Of a stretch of DNA of 64,000 nucleotides, positions 34,451-42,300 are shown piece by piece. The stretch's first letter is position 1, and each line of letters opens with the position of its first letter. Location of the stretch: positions 4,960,001 to 5,024,000 of the forward strand of contig OZ252019.1 in the NCBI GenBank assembly GCA_965247435.1, in the 5' to 3' direction. The notes beneath the pieces were generated by a model. The model was given only the letters and a program-made list of their open reading frames with translations, was not told the DNA's origin and made no database searches. The position numbers and the translations under genes are program-made. The DNA is from Ilyomonas sp965247435. GTDB taxonomy: Bacteria > Bacteroidota > Bacteroidia > Chitinophagales > Chitinophagaceae.

Positions 34451-35011
34451 GGCGTAACGGTTTATTAGGCGCTTTACAAGTGGATAAAACATTCGTTGTA
34501 AAACTAATTATTCGCAGGCTGAAAGCAGCATTTTTATGTGTATTTGTATTGCCGTTTATGATACTTATTATGCAGCCGCCCGCTGAGATGCTTTTTTGGT
34601 GTAAGAACAGTTAGCAGGCCGGGTGTAAAGCTGGTACGCCCATGTATAAAGCGCCCGCCCATAAGCTCACCGGCATCGTTGAGGTATAAATTGGATACGG
34701 AGGAAATGGATGCATGTGTACTGAAAAATAAATGCGCTTACTGCCAGCATCAACGAATCGCGGAGTGCTGTGTGCGGCCTTTCCAAAAAGGTAGTCATCA
34801 GCTATTGATATAATACACCGCATGGGTTTGTCCGTTAACAGTAAAGCCTTCGGTAAAGATCGGTTTGCAGTCATAGCTGTTCTGCACATTTACACTGGTG
34901 ACGCTCCGTATCCTCTGAAGCTTACGCTAATCGTCTTTAACCGGCCGGTGCCGGCTGATAACCACCTATATTCCATTGCTTTGGAAGGACGAACAACGAA
35001 CAGCATTTTAC
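34451..35011. other. Long non-coding stretch with possible gene remnants
   Basis: No intact gene is seen here. On the minus strand, short stretches of coding-like sequence appear in different frames (MEYRWLSAGTGRLKTISVSF ending at a TAA, then NSYDCKPIFTEGFTVNGQTH ... INS stop near 34796). They may be the broken remains of a small gene; the evidence is weak. Confidence 0.35.
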
Positions 35012-35362
35012 TTACGGGCAGGCTTGCTTAATGCAGGCAGTAAAGGAAGCGGGGCGGACCTGCACTTTTGGTTGTTCAGCATTGCCGGCAGGCTTAAGGC
35101 GAAGCCCCTGCAACAACCGGGTGCATACAAAGCCGCCCGTTACAAAAAGGCAGTAGATTGCCAGCGCTATTGCTCCGCTTAATAAGAGCGCTTTTAGTAA
35201 GATGGTAACAATTTCTGTGGTAGCAATAGGGTACGGGTACAGGCACGACAGCGACGTTGTATAAGCGACCAGCGCCGCGCCGCTGCTTAATAAAAGCAGG
35301 CGTTTATAAACATTCCAATGTGCAGCGAGGGTGCGTTTGTGAGCGGTAAAAACAGGAGCCAT
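35012..35362 (-). CDS. Hypothetical membrane protein, 116 aa
   Basis: A small protein with two hydrophobic segments (RLLLLSSGAALVAYTTSLSC, and LLKALLLSGAIALAIYCLFV) between basic ends. I recognise no family. It lies alone on the minus strand between the GH31 upstream region and the RidA gene. The reading frame is plausible from composition and the paired helices, but the gene could be spurious. Confidence 0.5.
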   Translation of the reverse strand: MAPVFTAHKRTLAAHWNVYKRLLLLSSGAALVAYTTSLSCLYPYPIATTEIVTILLKALLLSGAIALAIYCLFVTGGFVCTRLLQGLRLKPAGNAEQPKVQVRPASFTACIKQACP

Positions 35363-35590
35363 AAAATAGTTTGTAATGGTGAAGAACAGGTGAACAGCAC
35401 AAAACTATTTTATGGTACAGCCCGGCAAAGATTTTCTCAATCAAGGCGGCAGTTTCCCTGCGGAAGGGTAGTTAAAAGAGGTGGAAGCGAAAGGAGGCAG
35501 TCACATACACAGCAATGAACAACTGCAGATGGTTTGTTCATTGCCCTGCCATAACGCCAAACCGTATATGGCAGGTAGCTGTTGCCGTAA

Positions 35591-35974
35591 TTATTTAAGC
35601 GCAATGCATTCAACTGAAATAAGAATCCCGGCAGGGAAGGCCAATACCTGAGGAACGCTGCGGGCCGGAGGATTTTCCGGAAAAAATTCCGGATACACTT
35701 TATTGATAATGCTGAAATCATTGCCGGCAACCATGAAGATGGTTGTCTTAACTACTTTTTGCAGATTGCTTCCGGCTTCCTCTAAAATTGTTTTAATATT
35801 TATAAAGCATTGTCTTGCCTGGTCTTCAAAGCCGTCGCTCACTACTTTACCGGATGCAGGATGTAAACCCGGTGTTCCGGAAAGGAAAATATAATCCCCG
35901 GCAATTACTGATTGCGGAAAAAGCTCGCTCATCCTTGGCGCTTTTACAGTATTGAAATTCTTTCTTTCGATCAT
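35591..35974 (-). CDS. RidA/YjgF-family protein
   Basis: A 127-residue protein with the family core: DYIFLSGTPGLHPASGK, ARQCFINIKTILEEAGSNLQ, VVKTTIFMVAGNDF and the ending PPARSVPQVLAFPAGILISV with Arg in the substrate pocket (PARS) and Glu in ISVECIAL. RidA enzymes deaminate reactive enamines/imines made by PLP enzymes. This one lies upstream of, and on the same strand as, the P450 gene's 3' neighbour but is about 120 bases from the P450 stop and is not clearly in an operon. The sequence GDYIFLSGTPG replaces the usual SGQ(I/V)G of RidA proper, so it may be a Rid subgroup with a different function. Confidence 0.9.
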   Translation of the reverse strand: MIERKNFNTVKAPRMSELFPQSVIAGDYIFLSGTPGLHPASGKVVSDGFEDQARQCFINIKTILEEAGSNLQKVVKTTIFMVAGNDFSIINKVYPEFFPENPPARSVPQVLAFPAGILISVECIALK

Positions 35975-36095
35975 GGTTTACATTTTAAAAGTGTTAATAA
36001 AAGATTATCCGTATCGTAATAACAGCCGGTATTTAAAAGGATATGCCGGCAACTGTTTACCGGTAGATGCACGTTGCTTCCAATCAAACAAACGC

Positions 36096-37439
36096 TCATG
36101 CATTCTTTCTTTCGATATGCAGCAGCACTTTATCCGGACGCAGCGTAATCAGGGGCTTCATCGCCGGCACCTGGCCGGTGGAAGTAATCTGAAAATGCTG
36201 TAAAAAAGCACACCCGAAAAAGCACATTTCGGCAATGGCGAAGTTGTTGCCGATGCACAGCCTTGGCCCCGCGCCAAACGGGAAGAAGTGTTTCGACCTC
36301 GCAAGCTGCGCATCGGTCATAAACCGCTCCGGTTCAAAGGTAGTCGCGTTGGGCCAATGGCTTGTATCCCGGTGCAGGCCATAAAAGAAAGGAATAATAA
36401 TCGTGCCTTTCGGGTACGAAAACGCTTTGAATGCATCGTCTTCTATCGCCACCCGTTCGGTCATCCACGCAGCCGGGTACAGGCGCATGCCTTCGTTGAT
36501 GGTGGCTTTCAGGTAGTCGTTGTGGAGGGAGTCCAATACCGCCGTGCCGGCCAGCAAAGCGGTTAATTGTTGAAGCACATTGCCGTTTACACTCAGCAGG
36601 TACAGCAGCCAGGAGAGCGAATTGGCCGTGGTTTCGTGCCCTGCAAAAATAAGGATCAGCACTTCGTCTATGATCTGCCCGTCGGTCATCAACTCCCCGG
36701 TGTCTTCGTACCGGCTGTTCAGCAGCATATCCAACAGGTCAGCGTGCCCTTCGCTGCTCTTCCGCCGGTCTTCGATAATGCCGCCTAATATCTCCCGCAC
36801 CCGCTGCGCCTGTTGCAGCCGCGCCTTCTCTTCGCCGGTAAACGGGTACAGCACCTTGCGCAGGGGCTGGTTAATATCTTTAAATAAAAAGTCCTGCAGG
36901 CCGGCGAAAATGCCGCTCAGTTCGGCAATGATTTCGGGTGACAGCTTAATGTCGAACAGGGATTGCAGCAACACCCGGAAGGAAAGCTGGTGCACGAGCG
37001 GAAATACGTCTATGTTGCTGCCGGTTGGGAAGGCGGCAAGCGATGCTTCGATGGAAGCGATCATAATATTGTACAGGCCCTTTAGCTTATCGCGGTGAAA
37101 GGCGGGCTGCAACAGGCGCCGTTGCCGCAGCCAGTACGCGCCATTGGACAGCAGCAGCCCGTTGCCGAAGAACTGCACCATCCGTTCGGTGGTCATTTCC
37201 GACTTGTGGTAGTTCCGGTGGTTGTCTTTTAAAATATACTGGATAAAGTCTGCGTCCTGCGTAATGATGAGTTTTCTTTTCGGCGTCAGGAAAGCGGTGT
37301 AGGTGCCCGAAAAAGCAACCATGCTGTCGGTAATAAACTTAATAGGGTCCTGTAACACGGCCACCGACCGTAGTGTTGTTGCCAACAGGGAATAGCCGGG
37401 AGGTAACCGGTACGTTTGCGCCTTCGTATGCATCTGCAC
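36096..37439 (-). CDS. Cytochrome P450
   Basis: A 447-residue soluble P450. The I-helix oxygen-binding motif is AGHETTANSLSW (near residue 266), the K-helix ExxR is EGMRLYP, and the heme loop is FPFGAGPRLCIGNNFA with the axial Cys near residue 394. There is no membrane anchor, which fits a bacterial class using ferredoxin partners or a related CYP102/CYP4-like heme domain. No redox partner gene is nearby. The substrate is unknown. The N-terminal region (LPPGYSLLATTLRSVAVL) is the usual proline-rich entry. Confidence 0.95.
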   Translation of the reverse strand: MQMHTKAQTYRLPPGYSLLATTLRSVAVLQDPIKFITDSMVAFSGTYTAFLTPKRKLIITQDADFIQYILKDNHRNYHKSEMTTERMVQFFGNGLLLSNGAYWLRQRRLLQPAFHRDKLKGLYNIMIASIEASLAAFPTGSNIDVFPLVHQLSFRVLLQSLFDIKLSPEIIAELSGIFAGLQDFLFKDINQPLRKVLYPFTGEEKARLQQAQRVREILGGIIEDRRKSSEGHADLLDMLLNSRYEDTGELMTDGQIIDEVLILIFAGHETTANSLSWLLYLLSVNGNVLQQLTALLAGTAVLDSLHNDYLKATINEGMRLYPAAWMTERVAIEDDAFKAFSYPKGTIIIPFFYGLHRDTSHWPNATTFEPERFMTDAQLARSKHFFPFGAGPRLCIGNNFAIAEMCFFGCAFLQHFQITSTGQVPAMKPLITLRPDKVLLHIERKNA

Positions 37440-37532
37440 CTATTTAGGCGCAAAGGTAAGGCGGGTGATGTAGGTAATTGAACAAGGCAAACGCAGTAAA
37501 AATTCTACAATGGTAAAGCGGCCTGTTTATAA

Positions 37533-37578
37533 CCTCGGAGGGTTGGTGTTTTGATAGTGATGAGTAATTTAGAAATTC
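37533..37578. repeat. Imperfect 46-bp direct repeat, left copy
   Basis: The stretch ending TGATAGTGATGAGTAATTT recurs with mismatches at 38871-38916 in the same orientation. The two copies bracket the tracrRNA/NYN segment. The remaining sequence between the P450 gene and the tracrRNA (37440-37753) shows nothing else convincing. Confidence 0.6.
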
Positions 37579-37753
37579 ACCACCGTCAGGGGCGCAATAT
37601 GGCGTTGTGGAGTAACCTGAATACTGCACCCTTTTCGCTGCAGGTTTCATTTTACAGCTTATGTGCGGAGTGATAAGCGGCATTGTAACAGCGTTACGTC
37701 GGCTTCCGTTTAATTAGTACCTATTCCGCTCCAGCCCACAAAGTATTGTACAT

Positions 37754-37835
37754 AAAAAAAGGCGACTTGCGCCGCCTCGAATGTTTTCACAACGGAATAA
37801 TCCTTATTGTGATTTGCTTTCAAATTAGATAGTAA
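37754..37835 (-). ncRNA. tracrRNA of the type II-C CRISPR system
   Basis: On the minus strand the sequence at 37823-37807 is complementary to the crRNA repeat: 17 consecutive bases (TTGAAAGCAAATCACAA) match the array repeat and a few more match upstream with a one-base gap. It is followed by TAAGGATTATTCCGTTGTG, the usual first tail segment of Bacteroidota II-C tracrRNAs, and by a strong hairpin (GGCGGC, GNRA-type loop GCAA, GTCGCC) with a seven-T run at 37760-37754. The 5' end is uncertain; the anti-repeat lies 44 bases beyond the stop of the NYN gene on the same strand, so the RNA may start within or be read from that gene. It pairs with crRNA, allows RNase III processing and forms the guide complex with Cas9. 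Confidence 0.92.
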
Positions 37836-37867
37836 AGAAAATAACCTTTTCGCATTTATCAAAATAT

Positions 37868-38476
37868 TTATTGCCATACCTGAGGCTTAACTAAAACAAA
37901 TCCGTTTTTCTTTGTTACAGAATCAGGAAACTGTGCATCTTTCAATTTTTTTCTTCCGATGGTCATGCTGCCTTTCGCAATATTATTCATACTCACATTA
38001 AACCGGTTTGGCGGAAAAGCAACAAACACTCTTTTTGATGGAAATAGCTTATGAATACAATTGATTGGAGGTACTAAATCACTATCACCGGTTATCAGGA
38101 AGGCAGTGTCATATTTATCATTGAACGCATCTTCCAACAGTGCTACGGCGATGTTCACATCAGTCATTTTTTCATTAGAATAAGGATAAGTATGTCCGCA
38201 TTTTCTGCATTGTTCAATGTGCGACTGGTAATGTCCATAGATAATATCACAATCAGATAGTGTTTCCAGTACTTCTATATATGTTTTTTGACGTTGTTCT
38301 TTCGCAGGATTATTGCGTATCCTGGAAGTAAAGTATTTGGTATGAATTAACTGCTGGTTAGGCTTGAGTAACGATTGAGAAAGCTGTTGAATGTTTAACC
38401 AAAGCGTGTCATTCCCGTTTTGTTTCATTCCAAAATAAAGATTGAAGCCATCCACATAAGCAATTACTCTTTCCAT
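37868..38476 (-). CDS. NYN-domain (PIN-like) ribonuclease
   Basis: A 202-residue protein. The NYN/LabA fold is shown by the acidic catalytic residues: YVDGFNLYFG at the N-terminus (Asp9), MTDVNIAVALLEDAF in the middle and FLITGDSDLVPPI, a strong match to the GDSD motif. The stretch QCRKCGHTYPYSNEK may bind a metal through two cysteines. Such proteins are expected to be metal-dependent RNases. The gene ends 44 bases before the anti-repeat of the tracrRNA on the same strand, and cas9 follows about 900 bases away on the other strand. A role in tracrRNA or crRNA metabolism is a hypothesis from position only. Confidence 0.9.
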   Translation of the reverse strand: MERVIAYVDGFNLYFGMKQNGNDTLWLNIQQLSQSLLKPNQQLIHTKYFTSRIRNNPAKEQRQKTYIEVLETLSDCDIIYGHYQSHIEQCRKCGHTYPYSNEKMTDVNIAVALLEDAFNDKYDTAFLITGDSDLVPPINCIHKLFPSKRVFVAFPPNRFNVSMNNIAKGSMTIGRKKLKDAQFPDSVTKKNGFVLVKPQVWQ

Positions 38477-38480
38477 GTTG

Positions 38481-38512
38481 TTTGCTATTGTAATTTTTGA
38501 TAACTATATTTG
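38481..38512 (+). promoter_or_regulatory. Bacteroidota-type promoter (TTTG - 20 bp - TATATTTG)
   Basis: TTTG at 38481-38484 and TATATTTG at 38505-38512 are separated by 20 bases, which is a full match to the Bacteroidota primary sigma consensus TTTG/TAnnTTTG. It points to the plus strand, away from the NYN gene, towards a hairpin-rich stretch with no protein-coding frame. Transcription would start near 38519. Confidence 0.6.
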
Positions 38513-38518
38513 CAACAC

Positions 38519-38597
38519 AAGAACAGCTCCGAAGATAGCATCTTCGGATGGACGCCTCAGCAATGAGGCGTTTCGCATTTTGCAAAATAGTTTTTAA
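38519..38597 (+). ncRNA. Putative small structured RNA upstream of the cas operon
   Basis: Directly downstream of the promoter at 38481-38512 are two perfect stem-loops: TCCGAAGAT / ATCTTCGGA with loop AGC (38528-38548) and ACGCCTCA / TGAGGCGT with a GCAA tetraloop (38552-38571). A T-rich stretch follows (TTTCGCATTTT ... TTTTT to 38597), which could end the transcript. No ORF is present. It could instead be the 5' leader of the divergent NYN gene read on the other strand, since the hairpins are symmetrical. The remaining sequence up to 38870 shows no gene. Confidence 0.45.
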
Positions 38598-38870
38598 AAG
38601 TAATTTCTTGATTTTTTAGAACCTATATTCTGAATCGCTATTAAAAAATTCGCATCTGTTTATTTATAAATATTATTTCCCTTTTTGCAAAATATATTTT
38701 CTGCTTTAAGAAAGTCTATGGCTGCAACTCGGCACGAATTCTATTAGCAGGGCTCTAATTAGCAAAGACACCTGCCTTGGTTCATGTCTTTAGAAACCTC
38801 CCTTAAATAAAAGTAATTTGACAAGGCAACCGGATCAAATTTTTACAATGATATAGTAGCTTGTTTTCAA

Positions 38871-38916
38871 TCCCGGACGGATGGAATTATGATAGTGATG
38901 AATAATTTTAAAATCC
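38871..38916. repeat. Imperfect 46-bp direct repeat, right copy
   Basis: This copy (core TGATAGTGATGAATAATTT) matches 37533-37578 with scattered mismatches and the same orientation. It overlaps the point at which the HEPN-like reading frame is cut short, which makes it a candidate recombination or insertion boundary. Confidence 0.6.
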
Positions 38917-38991
38917 TTTTACACGAGCCTCAATTTTGTTTGCCGCTTCTATAATGTCGGTTACCAATTGCGCATCGTTTCGCTTAGACAT
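38908..38991 (-). pseudogene. HEPN/DUF86-like toxin remnant (27 codons)
   Basis: On the minus strand a frame starts at the ATG complementary to 38989-38991, overlapping the end of the MNT gene by 8 bases, and reads MSKRNDAQLVTDIIEAANKI before a TAA at 38908-38910. The start closely resembles the opening of DUF86/HEPN proteins (MSKRDD..LLEDILEAIEKI), which are the usual partners of MNT nucleotidyltransferases, with the same gene overlap. The rest of the toxin, including the catalytic RxxxxH (RX4-6H) motif, is missing; the frame runs into a repeated sequence. Confidence 0.65.
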
Positions 38992-39262
38992 ACCGGATTT
39001 CGTTTTTAATGCCTTCAAAGCTGCTTTCCCGCAATCCCTTGCGCGATACCAGGTCAACCCTGCTTTCAAGTATTGCCTCCAACCGGTCTGCCAGTTCTAT
39101 AAATTCCATGCCCACGGGCCGGGTAAATTCAACAATCATATCAATATCGCTGGCGTCGGTAAAGTCGTCTCTTACCACAGAGCCAAAGAACCCAATGGAT
39201 TTGATGGGGTATTGTTGCAGTAGTTGCTGCTTTTGCTGTTGCAGTTTGGTTTTGTATGACAT
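38984..39262 (-). CDS. MNT-type minimal nucleotidyltransferase (HEPN-MNT antitoxin-like)
   Basis: A 92-residue protein beginning MSYKTKLQQQKQQLLQQYPI; an earlier Met four codons upstream is also possible. The nucleotidyltransferase motif is GSVVRDDFTDASDIDMIVEF, i.e. GS followed by DxD, and a third acidic residue is in ESRVDLVSRKGL. In HEPN-MNT toxin-antitoxin pairs this protein AMPylates the HEPN RNase to silence it. Here the HEPN partner downstream is truncated after about 27 codons, so it is now an orphan. It is divergent from cas9 with about 110 bases between them. Confidence 0.88.
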   Translation of the reverse strand: MSYKTKLQQQKQQLLQQYPIKSIGFFGSVVRDDFTDASDIDMIVEFTRPVGMEFIELADRLEAILESRVDLVSRKGLRESSFEGIKNEIRYV

Positions 39263-39375
39263 GAAATGATACATAAGAACACAAAGTAAAATATTTTAAA
39301 AGAAAGGCTTTTATTGTTTGATACTTTCTTATTTTCATCACTCCAACTTTTTACTGACTAAACCTATTTGCTTCC

Positions 39376-42300
39376 ATGAAAACAATCCTCGGACTCGACC
39401 TCGGCACTAATTCTATTGGCTGGGCGTTAATCGAAGTTGATAATAAAGAAATGCCGGTACGTATTATCGCAATGGGTACGCGTATTATTCCATTGGCTTC
39501 CGATGAAAGAGATCAGTTTCAAAAAGGACAAGCCATTTCTAAAAACCAAGAACGAACAACCGCCCGTACACAACGCAAAAGCTATGACAGAAAACAATTG
39601 AAGAAGAGTGATGATTTTAAATACAGCTTAAAAAAAGCGCTTGAGAAATGCAATATTTATCCATCGAAAGATTTGTTTAATCTTCCAATGTTGGATTTAT
39701 GGAAATTGAGAAGCGATGCAGCCAATGAACCAATAGAATCTGAGCAATTAGGCAGGATATTATACATGCTGAATCAAAAGCGCGGCTACAAATCTGCCAG
39801 AAGCGAAGCCAATGCCGATAAAAAAGATACAGATTATGTGCAGGCAGTAAAAGGTCGGTACGCACAATTAAAAGAACGAAGACAAACTATTGGGCAGTTT
39901 TTTTATGATGGCTTGAAAGAAGCTAAAAATAACAACCTGTATTTCAGGATAAAGGAAGAAGTATATCCAAGAGAAGCTTATATAGAAGAATTTGATACCA
40001 TTGTCAATGTTCAGAAAAATCATCATCCGTTTCTTACAGATGAACTTATTCATTCGCTTCGGGACGAAATTATTTATTACCAACGCAAATTGAAATCTCA
40101 AAAAGGATTGGTAAGTGTTTGTGAACTGGAAGGGGTAGTAAGAACAATTACAGATACAGAAACAAATAAAGAAAAAACTATTTCCACAGGACCTAAGGTT
40201 GCAGCTAAATCTTCACCTCTATTTCAATTAAGCCGTATTTGGGAAACGGTAAATAATTTCTCTTTGAAAATAAAAAATTCAGCAGATTCTAAATACAAGT
40301 GGAGTGACAGGTTTCCTACACAAGAAGAGAAACAAGCGATTGCAGATTATTTGTGGAAGAATGAAAATCTAAGTCTTGCTGAACTGCTGAAAATAATGAA
40401 CCTTAAGAAGGAAGAAGTTTACAGCAATAAGCAGATTTTAAGAGGAATACCGGGTAATAAGACGTATGTAGAACTTTCGAAAATAATAGGCAATGATGCC
40501 TTACTTCAATTCAATTTTGAAGCAGTACCCACCCATAAAACAGCTTATGTATATGACCGAAAGACCGGAGAAGTATTAGCAGAAGATAAAAGTTGGATTA
40601 TAAACAGGGAAACAGAGCATGAACCTTTATATCAATTATGGCACACCATCTATTCTATTAAAGACTTGGATGAGTGTAAGAAAGCATTGATTAAGCGTTT
40701 TGATTTCGATGAAGATAAGGCAGATAAACTATCACGCATTGATTTTGACAAGCAGGGTTATGGTAATAAGTCGGCAAGAGCTATACGAAAAATATTGCCT
40801 TACCTGATGAAAGGTTACAACCTTACAGAAGCTGAAAGCCTTGCCGGATATGCTTCTCGCTCATTGACAAAAGAGCAATTGGCTAAAACAGGTAATGATG
40901 AAAAGCTAACATTGCTGCCTAAAAATAGTTTGCGGCAGCCTGTGGTTGAAAAGATTTTGAATCAAATGATTAATGTGGTAAATGCTATTATTGACAAACA
41001 CGGAAAGCCTACTGAAATAAGAATAGAATTAGCTCGTGAGCTTAAGCAGAGCAAGGATGAAAGAGAAGCGGCGGATAAGCAAAACAATTTTAATAAAAAG
41101 GTAAATGAAGAAGTAGCAGGCAGATTAAAAGAGTTAGGATTGCCTACTACAAAACGGTTTATCGAAAAGTACAAATTCATGTTTCCTGTACGGGATAAGA
41201 ACTGGAAAGAAGCGCAGGTTATGAACCAATGTATTTATTGTGGTGAGCATTTTAGCCTTAGCGAAGCACTATCGGGTGAAAGTTTCGATGTAGATCATAT
41301 TGTGCCTAAAGCTTTATTATTTGACGATTCACAAACGAATAAAGTATTAGTGCATCGTAAATGCAATAGCCACAAAACCAATCAAACGGCCTATGATTAC
41401 ATTGATGGAAAAGGTGATGCTGTATTGCAGGATTATTTATATCGCGTTGATAACTGGTTTAAAAGAGGTATTGTCTCTTATTCAAAAATGAATAGACTTA
41501 AGGTATCTCACAAGCAGTATCTGGAAAGGAAAAAAGCAAAAAAGGAAACAGAAGCAGATAAAAAGCTATGGGAGAATTTTATTGACCGCCAGATAAGAGA
41601 GACTCAGTATATAACCCGTAAATCACGCGATATTCTTGGTAAGATTTGTAATAATTTAAAACTTACCGAAGGTAATGTTACCGCTAAATTAAGAGCGCTG
41701 TGGGGATGGGATGACGTGCTAATGAACCTACAATTGTCAAAGTATAGAGAAATAGGTCAAACAGTAATTAAAGAATGGACCAGCGATCATGGTAAACGAA
41801 TGCACCAAAAAGAAGAAATTCTTAACTGGTCAAAACGTGACGACCATCGCCACCATGCGATAGATGCCTTGGTAATTGCCTGTACAAAGCAGGGTTTTAT
41901 TCAACGAATAAATACTTTGAATGCCGACAAAACAAAAGATGACATGCAGCGGGAAATAGATAGAGCTAAGCAAGAGCAAGGAAAAGTATTTGATGAAACT
42001 GTACTAAGAGAAAACAACGAAAAAGTAAGGTATCATAAAGACCGCCTTACCCAACTGGAAGTGTATCTGATTTCAGAGAAGCCAAAAAGCTTTACAACCA
42101 AATATATAGAGGATGAAGCTGATAAAATTCTGGCATCCTTTAAAGCCGGAAAAAAAGTAGTAACAATAAGTAAGTTTAAAGCAGTTGGAAAGAATGAGCA
42201 AACTGGAGTGATTACACCAAGAGGTCCGCTACATCAGCAGTTTGTTTATGGCAAAATAAAAGTTACAGAAAAAGACAAGCTGTTAAAATATCTATTTGAG

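Noticed and set aside
37444..37683. Small ORF between P450 and tracrRNA
   Set aside because: No coding character, and it overlaps the 46-bp repeat.
38519..38597. Second tracrRNA
   Set aside because: The hairpin region has no complementarity to the CRISPR repeat; the anti-repeat is only at 37807-37823.
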